Shown here piece after piece: positions 8,204 to 15,508 of a DNA stretch of 20,190 nucleotides (within the stretch, counting starts at the first letter, position 1; every line of letters begins with the position of its first letter). Source of the stretch: an uncultured Pseudomonadota bacterium. GTDB taxonomy: Bacteria; Myxococcota; UBA796. The notes under the pieces are model-generated. The model searched no databases, was not told the DNA's origin, and saw nothing but the letters and a program-made list of their open reading frames with translations. The stretch spans positions 1-20,190 of the forward strand of contig CAJWHX010000005.1 of NCBI GenBank assembly GCA_913040875.1, written 5' to 3'. A program made the translations under genes and the position numbers.

Positions 8204-8512
8204 ATGCAAAATCAAGATGTACAAAAAATAGCTGACCTTCTCAAAGCACTCGGAGAGTTCAATCGACTCTCGTTGGTATACCAACTCTGTCAGTGTCAGA
8301 CACCGCAAAATGCCATGTGCCTATGCAGTTGTTGCAGTGTCGACGCATCGGTCGTCTCAAGACATCTGAAAGTACTGAAACAAGAAGGCATCATTGAACT
8401 CGAAAAGAGTGGACGCGAAAGAATTTACTCGCTCAATCGTGAGTATGTTGCAAACAGCCTTCGAGAACTCGCCGATTTAATTGAACACAACCAACCCGTG
8501 GAGAAGCCATGA
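8204..8512 (+). CDS. ArsR/SmtB-family metal-responsive repressor with CxCxCC cluster
   Basis: The 102-residue protein is a winged-helix repressor: ADLLKALGEFNRLSLVYQL (about 10-28) is the family's N-terminal helix pair, DASVVSRHLKVLKQEGII (about 47-64) the DNA-recognition helix, and ELEKSGRERIYSLN (about 65-78) the wing. The loop entering the recognition helix carries cysteines 29, 31, 39, 41, 43 and 44, where ArsR and CadC carry their thiol metal site (ELCVC-like), so thiophilic metal or metalloid sensing is likely. ATG at 8204 is chosen because the family core begins soon after. GTG at 8180 would overlap the operator dyad. There is no Shine-Dalgarno sequence before the ATG, so a very short leader is possible. 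It overlaps the next gene by ATGA, giving a two-gene operon. Confidence 0.9.
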   Translation: MQNQDVQKIADLLKALGEFNRLSLVYQLCQCQTPQNAMCLCSCCSVDASVVSRHLKVLKQEGIIELEKSGRERIYSLNREYVANSLRELADLIEHNQPVEKP

Positions 8513-8655
8513 ATACCCAATCTTGTAAGTGTGACTGTAATAATGACCAATGCTGTACCGAGCAGTCTTGCGCCTGTTGTGCGACCGAGTGCTGCTGTGC
8601 CTCAAATGAAATGGGTACCTTAGGAGTACTCAACATTCCGAGTATCCAGCTGTAA
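8509..8655 (+). CDS. 48-residue cysteine-rich peptide, metallothionein-like
   Basis: The product has 11 cysteines in its first 30 residues (positions 6, 8, 10, 15, 16, 21, 23, 24, 28, 29, 30), in CxCxC, CC, CxCC and CCC groups. A cysteine-free tail (ASNEMGTLGVLNIPSIQL) follows. It contains almost no aromatic residues. Its start overlaps the arsR-like stop (ATGA) and GGAG at 8500-8503 lies 5 bases before it, so co-translation with the repressor is strongly suggested. Cysteine density and coupling to an ArsR-type gene point to binding of a thiophilic metal in the cytoplasm, as metallothioneins do. I do not recognise it as a named metallothionein family. Alternatives are a metal chaperone for a partner elsewhere, or a modified peptide, though no modification enzyme is nearby. 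Confidence 0.8.
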   Translation: MNTQSCKCDCNNDQCCTEQSCACCATECCCASNEMGTLGVLNIPSIQL

Positions 8656-8703
8656 TATCAGAAACTAATCTAAGATCCGGGCAGATCATCCCGAGACTTT
8701 GTT

Positions 8704-8741
8704 TATCCGTAGATTGATTTTACCCAATCGATCTTCGGATA
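8704..8741. terminator. Long imperfect hairpin between convergent genes, possible bidirectional terminator
   Basis: Arms 8704-8719 and 8726-8741 can pair over 16 positions with one T-T mismatch and one G-T pair, around a 6-base loop TTACCC. It lies in the gap between the metallothionein-like gene and the convergent calcium-loop protein gene. Placement suits termination from both sides, but neither strand has a clear T-run after the stem, so the mechanism is not settled. The rest of the gap 8656-8846 shows nothing else I can support. Confidence 0.5.
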
Positions 8742-8846
8742 TCGAATTGTTGTCGAAATTCAACTGGGATTCCGTGTTGCTGATACCTTAGATTTAGTCC
8801 ACCGTATTGATAATCGAGTCTATCAAGGAGACTATCTTCCTCGTGA

Positions 8847-9659
8847 TTACTCTTCGCACTCAGTGTCTCTATCGACAAGTGCCGGTACTGCCTGGAATCT
8901 AAATGACGCAGAGAGAGCGTCCACTTCTCCATTGCCATCCAAATCTGTATCCAACTTGTTGGCCAGAAAGGTTAGCATGGCGTATCCAAAAGAAGGTCCA
9001 ATCTCTGGGTCATTCAACACGACCTCTTCCAAGTCTGTATAGGTTACAGCACCACCGATTAAACCATCTGACAAAAGTAGCCCTTCTTCGTCAAAGGTAC
9101 CCGTTATTTGAGCGTCCTGTAGCAACACTTCAGTGTTGGAAAAGCTCACCAAAAATCTGAACGAACCACTGTCTCCATAGAGCTGACCTTCTTGTATTGT
9201 GGCATTCAAGAACTGACTGTCTGCTGTATTGTCTTCAGTTAGACTTGAACAGGTAACTGTAAACTCAGACCCTTCGAAATTGTTGCTTTTATCTCCATCC
9301 GGATCATGACCCAGGAAGATATCAATATCAACAGCAGAATCGTTGGAATAGCCTTGAAAGTTTTGAAAGTCTAAGAGTAATAGCAATTCAGCTCGTTGAA
9401 TGCTTCGTGCAATAAACTCATTGGGGTCTCCCCCAAGTACTGGACCAATATAGGGGTCTTCAAACAACAGTGCGAGTGCATTGTCAGGAGTGCCATCTCC
9501 ATCCAAATCAAAACCTTCATCAGAACCAAGCATTTCAATCTCATTCATGACAAATTCAGGCTCAATTAAAGGTCTGGTATCTATCTCTACTTCCTTCCCC
9601 ATTTCTTTATCAACAGTGCACACTGTAACCAGAATCGCCAAGACACCATACCGCATCAT
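8847..9659 (-). CDS. Putative exported or lipid-anchored protein with calcium-loop-like DxDGDG motifs
   Basis: The 270-residue protein begins with a short hydrophobic stretch (YGVLAILVTVC) that could be a signal peptide. The cysteine at residue 14 would be a lipid acceptor, but Val before it departs from the usual Gly/Ala/Ser. Two Asp-rich loops of the DxDGDGxxD type are present, DLDGDGTPDN (51-60) and DTDLDGNGEVDA (237-248), plus a related DPDGDKSNN (119-127). The overall charge is strongly acidic. Such proteins are usually surface-exposed and may bind calcium; function is unknown. GAGGGGAAAAT precedes the start. It follows the NHL lipoprotein gene by 32 bases in the same direction, so the two probably form an operon. 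Confidence 0.75.
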   Translation of the reverse strand: MMRYGVLAILVTVCTVDKEMGKEVEIDTRPLIEPEFVMNEIEMLGSDEGFDLDGDGTPDNALALLFEDPYIGPVLGGDPNEFIARSIQRAELLLLLDFQNFQGYSNDSAVDIDIFLGHDPDGDKSNNFEGSEFTVTCSSLTEDNTADSQFLNATIQEGQLYGDSGSFRFLVSFSNTEVLLQDAQITGTFDEEGLLLSDGLIGGAVTYTDLEEVVLNDPEIGPSFGYAMLTFLANKLDTDLDGNGEVDALSASFRFQAVPALVDRDTECEE

Positions 9660-9691
9660 ATTTTCCCCTCAATCATCTACAATTCAAGTGA

Positions 9692-10771
9692 TTATTGAAC
9701 CACCACTCGAATTCGATGGTTTAAAGAATCCGCAACAAAAATATTTCCTGAAGCATCTGTCGTTACAGAGCGGGGAATCTCAAACAAAGCTTCGTCTAAA
9801 GACCCATCTAGATAACCTGTTCCGGAACCAGTCAAGGTGCGGATCGTGGATAAATCCGACGACAACACACGCAATGAATCGTTGAATGCATCTGCAATCA
9901 CAAGCTCACCAGCTGGAGTAAAGGCAATATCAAGAGGTGTATCAAAACGAGCTTCCATGCTTGGACCATTATCAAGACCGGTATTTCCCCAGTTCCTGCA
10001 TAGACCTGCAACATTTTCAACGTTTCCATTGTGTACACGTCGAATACAGTGATCAAAACCGGTAATGAACAAATCTCCTTCAGGAGAGTATGCTAAGCCG
10101 AATGGAAGATACAGATTGGCTTCTAGAGCAGGCCCTTCGGTGGAAGGGGCATACTTCTCAGCGGTGCCGACAACTGTACTGACTTCACCCGTTGGAGATA
10201 TTGAACGAATTGCACTGTTCCCCGCATCTGCAACCAAAAGATTGCCATTCGGATCTATCAATAGACTACGGGGATTCTCAAATAAAGCAGAGTCGCCATT
10301 TTGGTATCCATATTCGCCACAACTTCCAGCAAAGACAGAGGATACCAACCCTTCTACTTTGTAGATGCAATGTTGATCATAGTCAGAAATGTACATCACA
10401 TCACCGTCAAAAGCAAGACCACTCGGTCCCACTGGCAATGTCCCTGAGATTGCCATGGTGGTAACCGTCCCATCCAGAGAAACTTCACGAATCTTGCCAG
10501 TTTTGGTATCCCCAACAATTAAGACACCATCTTCCCGCATTCTCACAACCTTTGGTTCACCAAAAGCGGCCTGTGTTCCCATTCCATCTATAGAATCATA
10601 TTCTCCAGAACCTGCAATTGTTGACACACCAGTTTGAAAGTCTCCAGAGATATCTTCTTCTGTTTCTTCAACGGTGGTTTCGCTGTCGATTTCAGAACCA
10701 GTATCGGTGGATTTTTCACCACACGCAATAAGGGCTGTAAGGGTAAATACAATAGGGGGACGAGTAAACAT
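9692..10771 (-). CDS. NHL-repeat lipoprotein, six-bladed beta-propeller
   Basis: The 359-residue protein has a signal peptide ending in a good lipobox (LIAC, Cys17), then an Asp/Glu/Thr/Ser-rich linker (about 18-42). Six NHL-type blades follow, each with a hydrophobic GLxxxPxGxLxVAD-like core. Examples are PRSLLIDPNGNLLVADAGN, PLDIAFTPAGELVIADAFND and the last blade PRSVTTDASGNIFVADSLNH. Blades are separated by AGSGxxGxxDG-like loops. Six is the standard number for a closed propeller of this class. NHL propellers bind proteins, peptides or carbohydrates; no catalytic residues are evident. The in-frame codons before 10771 lack signal character, while this ATG has GGAG 7 bases upstream and directly precedes the signal peptide. 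It is probably lipid-anchored in the outer or inner membrane and transcribed with the calcium-loop protein gene. Confidence 0.88.
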   Translation of the reverse strand: MFTRPPIVFTLTALIACGEKSTDTGSEIDSETTVEETEEDISGDFQTGVSTIAGSGEYDSIDGMGTQAAFGEPKVVRMREDGVLIVGDTKTGKIREVSLDGTVTTMAISGTLPVGPSGLAFDGDVMYISDYDQHCIYKVEGLVSSVFAGSCGEYGYQNGDSALFENPRSLLIDPNGNLLVADAGNSAIRSISPTGEVSTVVGTAEKYAPSTEGPALEANLYLPFGLAYSPEGDLFITGFDHCIRRVHNGNVENVAGLCRNWGNTGLDNGPSMEARFDTPLDIAFTPAGELVIADAFNDSLRVLSSDLSTIRTLTGSGTGYLDGSLDEALFEIPRSVTTDASGNIFVADSLNHRIRVVVQ

Positions 10772-10806
10772 TAGAGGCTCCTTAAATATATCGATTGTTA
10801 TATTTG

Positions 10807-10836
10807 TGTATACTCTAATGTTATATGGATACACAA
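10807..10836 (-). promoter_or_regulatory. Candidate sigma-70-type promoter for the NHL lipoprotein operon
   Basis: On the - strand TTGTGT (complement of 10831-10836) is followed after 18 bases by TATACA (complement of 10807-10812). Transcription would start near 10800, giving a leader of about 28 bases with GGAG before the ATG at 10771. Both boxes match the consensus only partly. A second set, TTGCGC with TATAAC, overlaps slightly upstream. Confidence 0.42.
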
Positions 10837-11037
10837 CCCTGTTGCGCAAAAGACACATTCAGACCGTTTATTGTCTACTGATACCTTGAACTCCTTCAAG
10901 TTCATCCACTGAATATCACACGGAGTACCCAATAATTTTGTGGATCACACACCCAATTCTGTATAAATTAATCGGTTTTTTGGAACATATTCATATTTTA
11001 AAGCTGAACAGATGGACTGTTCTCAACTGGATTTTGA

Positions 11038-11056
11038 GTCGATGAAATTCATCGAC
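11038..11056. promoter_or_regulatory. Near-perfect 9-bp palindrome in the gap upstream of the paralog island
   Basis: GTCGATGAA and TTCATCGAC flank a single central A, a perfect 9-base dyad. Outside it, TTGA on the left and TCAA on the right continue the symmetry after a two-base offset. The one-base centre makes a dimeric protein-binding site more natural than an RNA hairpin, although a stem with a five-base loop is also possible. It is about 130 bases before the first island gene and about 270 bases before the divergent NHL gene. Confidence 0.45.
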
Positions 11057-11148
11057 ACTCAATTTAAAAGCGGCTTCTACAAGTGTTGGCGTTTCCATTT
11101 GTAATCCTAAATTCATTGAGGCTAGATCTGTTCTCTCGCTTATTGTAC

Positions 11149-11154
11149 TATAAT
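11149..11154 (+). promoter_or_regulatory. Candidate -10 box for the first island gene
   Basis: TATAAT at 11149-11154 matches the -10 consensus exactly and would start transcription near 11161, about 27 bases before the ATG at 11188. No good -35 box is found at the usual distance. The remaining gap 10772-11148 holds only the NHL promoter and the dyad at 11038; I see no gene in it. Confidence 0.4.
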
Positions 11155-11187
11155 TTTGTCGTGCATTCACTGCCAATGGAGATAATG

Positions 11188-13101
11188 ATGTCTATACAAC
11201 AGACCCTAGAGACATTTATTAAAGCTGAACTGATTTTCATACTAACGAAGTTGAAAGATGAAACCCATCATTCCTATTGGAAAAGATCTAAACTCATTGA
11301 GCAAGTATTACTGTACGACATTGAAGACGTCTTAAAAACATTCACTTCCAGTCAACTCAAGGATGGGTTGGAGCTGGCTGGGGAATCGACCACTGGGACA
11401 AAAGCCGAGCGATTGAAAAGATTGTCTTCTGTTTGGGGTTCCTCCGCAAAGAATTCAGATCGACCGGCGAACAGCATCAAAATCGAAGCGCTACTTCGTC
11501 AAGAGGGAGCTTTTTTTGAGCAAGGATTAGTCCTACTAGAATCAATGGATGACGAAACACAAAAAGATATCTTACAGGTGTTCGACGCCGAAGAAATCAA
11601 ACCCTATTCAAATCGTCAGTTGTTTCGGCAAGGATTCTGTACAGAAGATTTTGAGGCCAAGGACCACTGGTCTTGGTATGAAAATGAACCCAAATTTGAG
11701 ATGTGGAATCTCGCCTTGATGCTTCATCTACACATCAATAGTTCGGTCCTACAAAATACAACTTCTATTGACATCATGGCAATCAAGTCCATTCCCATGA
11801 GCTTTTGGACAACACTCATCCAAAAGGCTCCCCACATCAAAAGGATTCGCGTCCTCTTAGAACCAATACCAGAAATCGATGTTGCCTATGAGTTGAAACC
11901 ATTCGTCTGTATTGAAACAGACGGTATTCTCGAAAAACTAGCGTCGCAAGAGGCCTGTGCTGAATGGAGTCTCGAAGAGTTTGCTTTAATCGAAGAAATG
12001 CCATGGATTGAAGAGTTGACCCTCACTTCTGATCCAAATCAGGTGCGCCCTTCGTATCTAGAAAAACTTGATTGCTATGTGATGGCATCACGTCACACTA
12101 TAGATCCATTTCCGATCAAACCTCGTTATGACGATTGGTTTTGGGGAAGAAAATCCTACATCGATCTAAATTCCATTCGATACCCCAAACTGAGAAATGT
12201 TGTCATTCAACCAAATCAAACCCTGATGAGCGTGAACGCTTCTACTGCATCACTGGTGGATATTGAGATTCAAACATCACAAAACCTCCATATACTCAAT
12301 ATCGACTCACCCCTCCAACGCTTGTCTTTGGATACTGGAAGTAAGCGTCCGAATCTGAGAGAATTCTCTGTCAACACTGACTACTTAAAGGGCTTTACCC
12401 AACATCACTCTATGAGAGGTGGTCTGTTACCCAAATTCACATCTACCAATCCTACAAAAATCAAACACTACTTCAAAGAACAAAGACTCCATCACGTAAT
12501 TATTATCAGTGAAGGTCAAATCGACGAGTACTTACAGAGCGTCTATGTTTACAACGAGGGTGAATCTCCTGTGGACTTCAAAGATCGGACTGGGTTTGAG
12601 TGGTCAACTTTTCCAAATCCAGGGGAACATTTTGGACTCGAGTTGGATGGGGATACGGTTAGTGCAGACCAGCTATCCTTTTCGTTCCCGTATTTCGTCG
12701 ATGTATTGATTGACATGTTGCAAATGGAGAATGACTCGTCTAGTTTTACCGTAGATCCTGTTGAAATGGTTGATGACAATACAATACTTGCTTGTGGTCT
12801 TGTTGACAATGACAGTAATCACCCCTTTGCCATGACCTATCAATACCATGATCCCAGCAAACAAACGTTTCCAAACCCCTTTAATGGAATTATTCCGGGA
12901 TATGGAGGTTCATACATAGAGATGATCAATCGGCCACAGAATTCAAATGCCCTTGTACAAGAAATCTCCGATGAACTGAGCATACGATTTGAAGACGATG
13001 AGATGCCATTTTTCATGAATGTCTATCAATACAGCCTGTTGGAATTGATTCCATATTGTACAGACGAAGAATTGAAACGAATTCAAGCGGTCTTACTATA
13101 G
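11188..13101 (+). CDS. SAP-motif protein with shared helical head and irregular leucine-rich strands (A), 637 aa
   Basis: I do not recognise a named family. Residues about 54-82 (LKDGLELAGESTTGTKAERL within it) fit a SAP motif, a helix-turn-helix usually binding DNA. Residues about 96-135 carry the island's head, IEALLRQEGAFFEQGLVLLE. From about 220 to 440 there are irregular leucine-rich strand repeats (IKRIRVLLEP, IEELTLTS, LRNVVIQPN, LVDIEIQTSQNLHILNI). A C-terminal acidic domain (about 470-637) follows and ends with DEELKRIQAVLL. No signal peptide is seen. ATG at 11188 is chosen for GGAG six bases upstream; an extension to 11083 is open but reads as low-quality hydrophobic sequence. It resembles the protein starting at 16384 in domain order and in IKxxFKxxxxxxI-type matches. 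Its nearest neighbour downstream is a convergent ankyrin-like gene. Function unknown. Confidence 0.72.
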   Translation: MSIQQTLETFIKAELIFILTKLKDETHHSYWKRSKLIEQVLLYDIEDVLKTFTSSQLKDGLELAGESTTGTKAERLKRLSSVWGSSAKNSDRPANSIKIEALLRQEGAFFEQGLVLLESMDDETQKDILQVFDAEEIKPYSNRQLFRQGFCTEDFEAKDHWSWYENEPKFEMWNLALMLHLHINSSVLQNTTSIDIMAIKSIPMSFWTTLIQKAPHIKRIRVLLEPIPEIDVAYELKPFVCIETDGILEKLASQEACAEWSLEEFALIEEMPWIEELTLTSDPNQVRPSYLEKLDCYVMASRHTIDPFPIKPRYDDWFWGRKSYIDLNSIRYPKLRNVVIQPNQTLMSVNASTASLVDIEIQTSQNLHILNIDSPLQRLSLDTGSKRPNLREFSVNTDYLKGFTQHHSMRGGLLPKFTSTNPTKIKHYFKEQRLHHVIIISEGQIDEYLQSVYVYNEGESPVDFKDRTGFEWSTFPNPGEHFGLELDGDTVSADQLSFSFPYFVDVLIDMLQMENDSSSFTVDPVEMVDDNTILACGLVDNDSNHPFAMTYQYHDPSKQTFPNPFNGIIPGYGGSYIEMINRPQNSNALVQEISDELSIRFEDDEMPFFMNVYQYSLLELIPYCTDEELKRIQAVLL

Positions 13102-13172
13102 CCCACTAGACTTCACGCATGTCTAAATTTCACTAGAACATCTATATACAACAATCAGCCCCACTGTACAAA

Positions 13173-13619
13173 CTACTTTGCAAGTAGTTCTACCACCTTA
13201 TCTGACGGTTTACCATATAGTGGTTCACCACCCAGTGAGAACAATCCCAAGTCTCGCATTTGAGGTTGAAGATTCCCATTCAGATAACACAGATGCAGAT
13301 AATCTTTCGCACCAGCATGGAATGCTCGGATAGACCTCAACACTTCAACTGTATCGATACTCATATAGCAATCATCTGGATCCCAATCGGTTTCATATGC
13401 CCATTTAGTTCGCGGATTACCACCACTTTTCAGCATCTCTTCAACCAGGACTTCAGCATTTGGTACAAGACAGGCCAAACAGGGTAACGTTGGACCATAC
13501 TCAAAAGAATCAACATCTAGTGCCATTGAGAGAGGCTGATTGGGGTCCAATCCATCTTGTAAAGCGATTCGAACAGCGGATATATCCCCGGCTACAAGTT
13601 CTTCGATTGAAAAAGACAT
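13173..13619 (-). CDS. Small ankyrin-like repeat protein, 148 aa
   Basis: The N-terminal segment IEELVAGDISAVRIALQDGLDPNQ (residues 5-28, given here as its two helices and loop) fits one ankyrin repeat. NAEVLVEEMLKSGGNPRTK (54-72) fits a second, and the end SDKVVELLAK looks like a degenerate third. Ankyrin repeats bind other proteins; no catalytic residues or export signal are seen. AGGAAA precedes the ATG at 13619. It is the only leftward gene inside the island, convergent with the SAP protein gene and divergent from the next head-domain gene. A role as partner or antagonist of the neighbouring repeat proteins is possible but is inference from position only. Confidence 0.72.
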   Translation of the reverse strand: MSFSIEELVAGDISAVRIALQDGLDPNQPLSMALDVDSFEYGPTLPCLACLVPNAEVLVEEMLKSGGNPRTKWAYETDWDPDDCYMSIDTVEVLRSIRAFHAGAKDYLHLCYLNGNLQPQMRDLGLFSLGGEPLYGKPSDKVVELLAK

Positions 13620-13751
13620 GGGTTTCCTTTCTGTACCTCATTATGTTGACAAGTCTATTATTTTCAGGATATCAAATTCGTAGGTAAACATGATACAAAC
13701 ATCGAGTCATCACCTAAATATATTCAATCGCATCGATAAAGGAGCATATCT

Positions 13752-14690
13752 ATGACTGAAGAACAAATCGAACATATCAAAACCTTACTTGCTCATGAAG
13801 ATTCTTCCTTTGTTCAACAAGGGTTGACTTTGCTAGAGACCGAAATCACCGCTGCAGAAACTCTCTGTGCATTCTTTGGTATCGAAGCACCCGATGGCTT
13901 TGACCCAATCGCTGAGCAGATCGTAGAATGGACACACTCAAGTATGGTTGTAGCGTGGATCGAACAGTTCGCGGTGCAACACGATATTGGGTTCATCAAA
14001 AGTCGTTCCCGACACTATCGAATCCGAATCAATCGAGGCTGGCAACTCACCTATCGAATGACAGAACTCACAAGAAAAGGGTATGAATTTTGGAGTCAGT
14101 CTGACTATAACTTGGATGAATATCTCATGAGATTTGATGACGGTACAAAAGATGCTTTCGACGTCCCAGCAGAGGCCAACTTCTGTACAGAAGACAACTG
14201 TGATGACGGATGGGAGACAGATTACAGTTTTAGTCCGAACTTAGAATACGAAAACCTACCGATCGAAATTCAAGAACGTTTTAGAGGTGAAACACTGGCG
14301 TCAATTTATTCTGGAAAACTATTTGATCTTGCAGATAAGGGCTCTGATATCACCATCCCCCCTAAAATGACATATACCGAAATTGTAGACTCTACTCCCA
14401 TTAGCGACGACGATACGTTTATCATCATCAATTACCAATCCTGGAGACCTGGGTTGGGATATTTCCTCGATATTCATACCGAGTCGTCCTTCGACTTTGC
14501 CAAACTCCTGGTCAAACCTAAGTTCAGCACACTTCTAGGGGCTACAACGATTGATTCGTATTCCAGTGTCGAATACGACGATGTAGAGTTCGAAATCGAA
14601 CTGGATGGCACTATGCTTGAGCGTTCGAGAACATATTGCAAACGCATTGCCAGCCCGCGGACACGTTGGGAACTTTACAGCCGCTCCTAA
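13752..14690 (+). CDS. Head-domain paralog with aromatic-rich body (B), 312 aa
   Basis: No known family is recognised. The head occupies residues 4-45 (IKTLLAHEDSSFVQQGLTLL then AETLCAFFGI). Residues about 86-115 (RHYRIRINRGWQLTYRMTEL, then YEFW) match the protein starting at 18306, where RTFDINLDQYDGRPFTYWID and YEYWE occupy the same place. The rest is acidic and aromatic-rich, with no membrane helix or signal. GGAG eight bases before ATG 13752 supports the start. It is the first of a rightward run of genes with short gaps and is divergent from the ankyrin-like gene. Its product is probably a soluble cytoplasmic protein; its role is unknown. Confidence 0.78.
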   Translation: MTEEQIEHIKTLLAHEDSSFVQQGLTLLETEITAAETLCAFFGIEAPDGFDPIAEQIVEWTHSSMVVAWIEQFAVQHDIGFIKSRSRHYRIRINRGWQLTYRMTELTRKGYEFWSQSDYNLDEYLMRFDDGTKDAFDVPAEANFCTEDNCDDGWETDYSFSPNLEYENLPIEIQERFRGETLASIYSGKLFDLADKGSDITIPPKMTYTEIVDSTPISDDDTFIIINYQSWRPGLGYFLDIHTESSFDFAKLLVKPKFSTLLGATTIDSYSSVEYDDVEFEIELDGTMLERSRTYCKRIASPRTRWELYSRS

Positions 14691-14732
14691 AGTACCGTTG
14701 AATTGTTTGAGACGAAAAATATTCCAAACCAA

Positions 14733-14738
14733 TATAAT
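14733..14738 (+). promoter_or_regulatory. Candidate -10 box upstream of the short LRR-like gene
   Basis: TATAAT stands 29 bases before the ATG at 14768, at a distance that would give a leader of about 23 bases. TTGAGA lies 20 bases further up, which is longer than the usual spacer, so the -35 element is doubtful. An internal promoter in the island is therefore possible but weakly supported. Confidence 0.35.
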
Positions 14739-14767
14739 AGCAACAACCTTTTCATTGGAGATTGAAT

Positions 14768-15448
14768 ATGGATGAAGCTAGACGACAGTATTTTAAAGAT
14801 ATCTTTTTCACGCAACCCAAAGAAAAGATTCCTTGGGACAAACAAGAGAAGTTTTGTACTGACTTGACTGCTGTACTGGATGAATTTGACCAAGAAGCAT
14901 CTCTAGAAGACATTCGCGCCATCTTTTCTATACCGAAAAATACATACGATGCTGAGACCCTAAAGACAGCAGTTTCGGAGACCGTTTCTTCAGGACACAT
15001 ACTCTTGGCATTATACGGAACGCTATCTGGACTCGGAGTAGAAGAAACCAACTTAAGCAAGCTCGATGTTGGTGACTTCTGGGGATATGCTGGTAAATAT
15101 GTACACGCTTACGGAAGGTCTGCACCGTTACCGAGATCAATTGGAAAGATGACCAATGTCACGGATGTCGATCTTTGTCTTGAACACTATGGAACCAGTG
15201 TGGTCACCCGCATTCCCAAAGAAATATGCAACTGGACCAAACTCCAAACGTTCAGCTTCGTAGGTTATTCCTTTGATCGATATGCCGAGGTATCTTGGAC
15301 GAATTGTGTTGAAGCGTGGTCCGATTTAAAAGGCGTATATATCTCCGGTCATTGGATGGAGTCCAAAGATGATTATCAGTACATGATCGATAAGGCCCGT
15401 CGTCTTCGATCTGGCTGTACTGGTCGGGTGTCTATCCCATCAGACTAA
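14768..15448 (+). CDS. Short LRR-like paralog (C), 226 aa
   Basis: The N-terminal part (about 30-70) resembles the second half of the island's head: LEDIRAIFSIPKNTYDAETL parallels VCTIFGLPSEGVNLESFDEL in the next gene. The first half of the head is poorly conserved. Residues about 121-165 contain two leucine-rich repeats (LPRSIGKMTNVTDVDL and IPKEICNWTKLQTFSF). GGAG at 14757-14760 lies seven bases before ATG 14768; a TTG at 14762 is too close to it to be the start. It is a probable cytoplasmic binding protein and a shortened relative of its downstream neighbour, 60 bases away. Function unknown. Confidence 0.72.
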   Translation: MDEARRQYFKDIFFTQPKEKIPWDKQEKFCTDLTAVLDEFDQEASLEDIRAIFSIPKNTYDAETLKTAVSETVSSGHILLALYGTLSGLGVEETNLSKLDVGDFWGYAGKYVHAYGRSAPLPRSIGKMTNVTDVDLCLEHYGTSVVTRIPKEICNWTKLQTFSFVGYSFDRYAEVSWTNCVEAWSDLKGVYISGHWMESKDDYQYMIDKARRLRSGCTGRVSIPSD

Positions 15449-15508
15449 AGTTGACTCCGTCACACAATCATTTCCATCTATACTAATCTCACCACACTAT
15501 AGGAATCC

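Noticed and set aside
8713..9042. Rightward open frame of about 110 codons across the convergent gap
   Set aside because: It has no start codon with a ribosome site, half of it lies opposite the calcium-loop protein gene, and the translation matches nothing I know.
10991..11176. Leftward 61-codon open frame upstream of the island
   Set aside because: There is no ribosome site, it starts at a non-ATG codon, and it covers the dyad and promoter-like sequence.
11083..11187. N-terminal extension of the first island gene to a TTG at 11083
   Set aside because: It adds a hydrophobic stretch without a proper signal peptide and includes the TATAAT at 11149; the ATG at 11188 has a good ribosome site.
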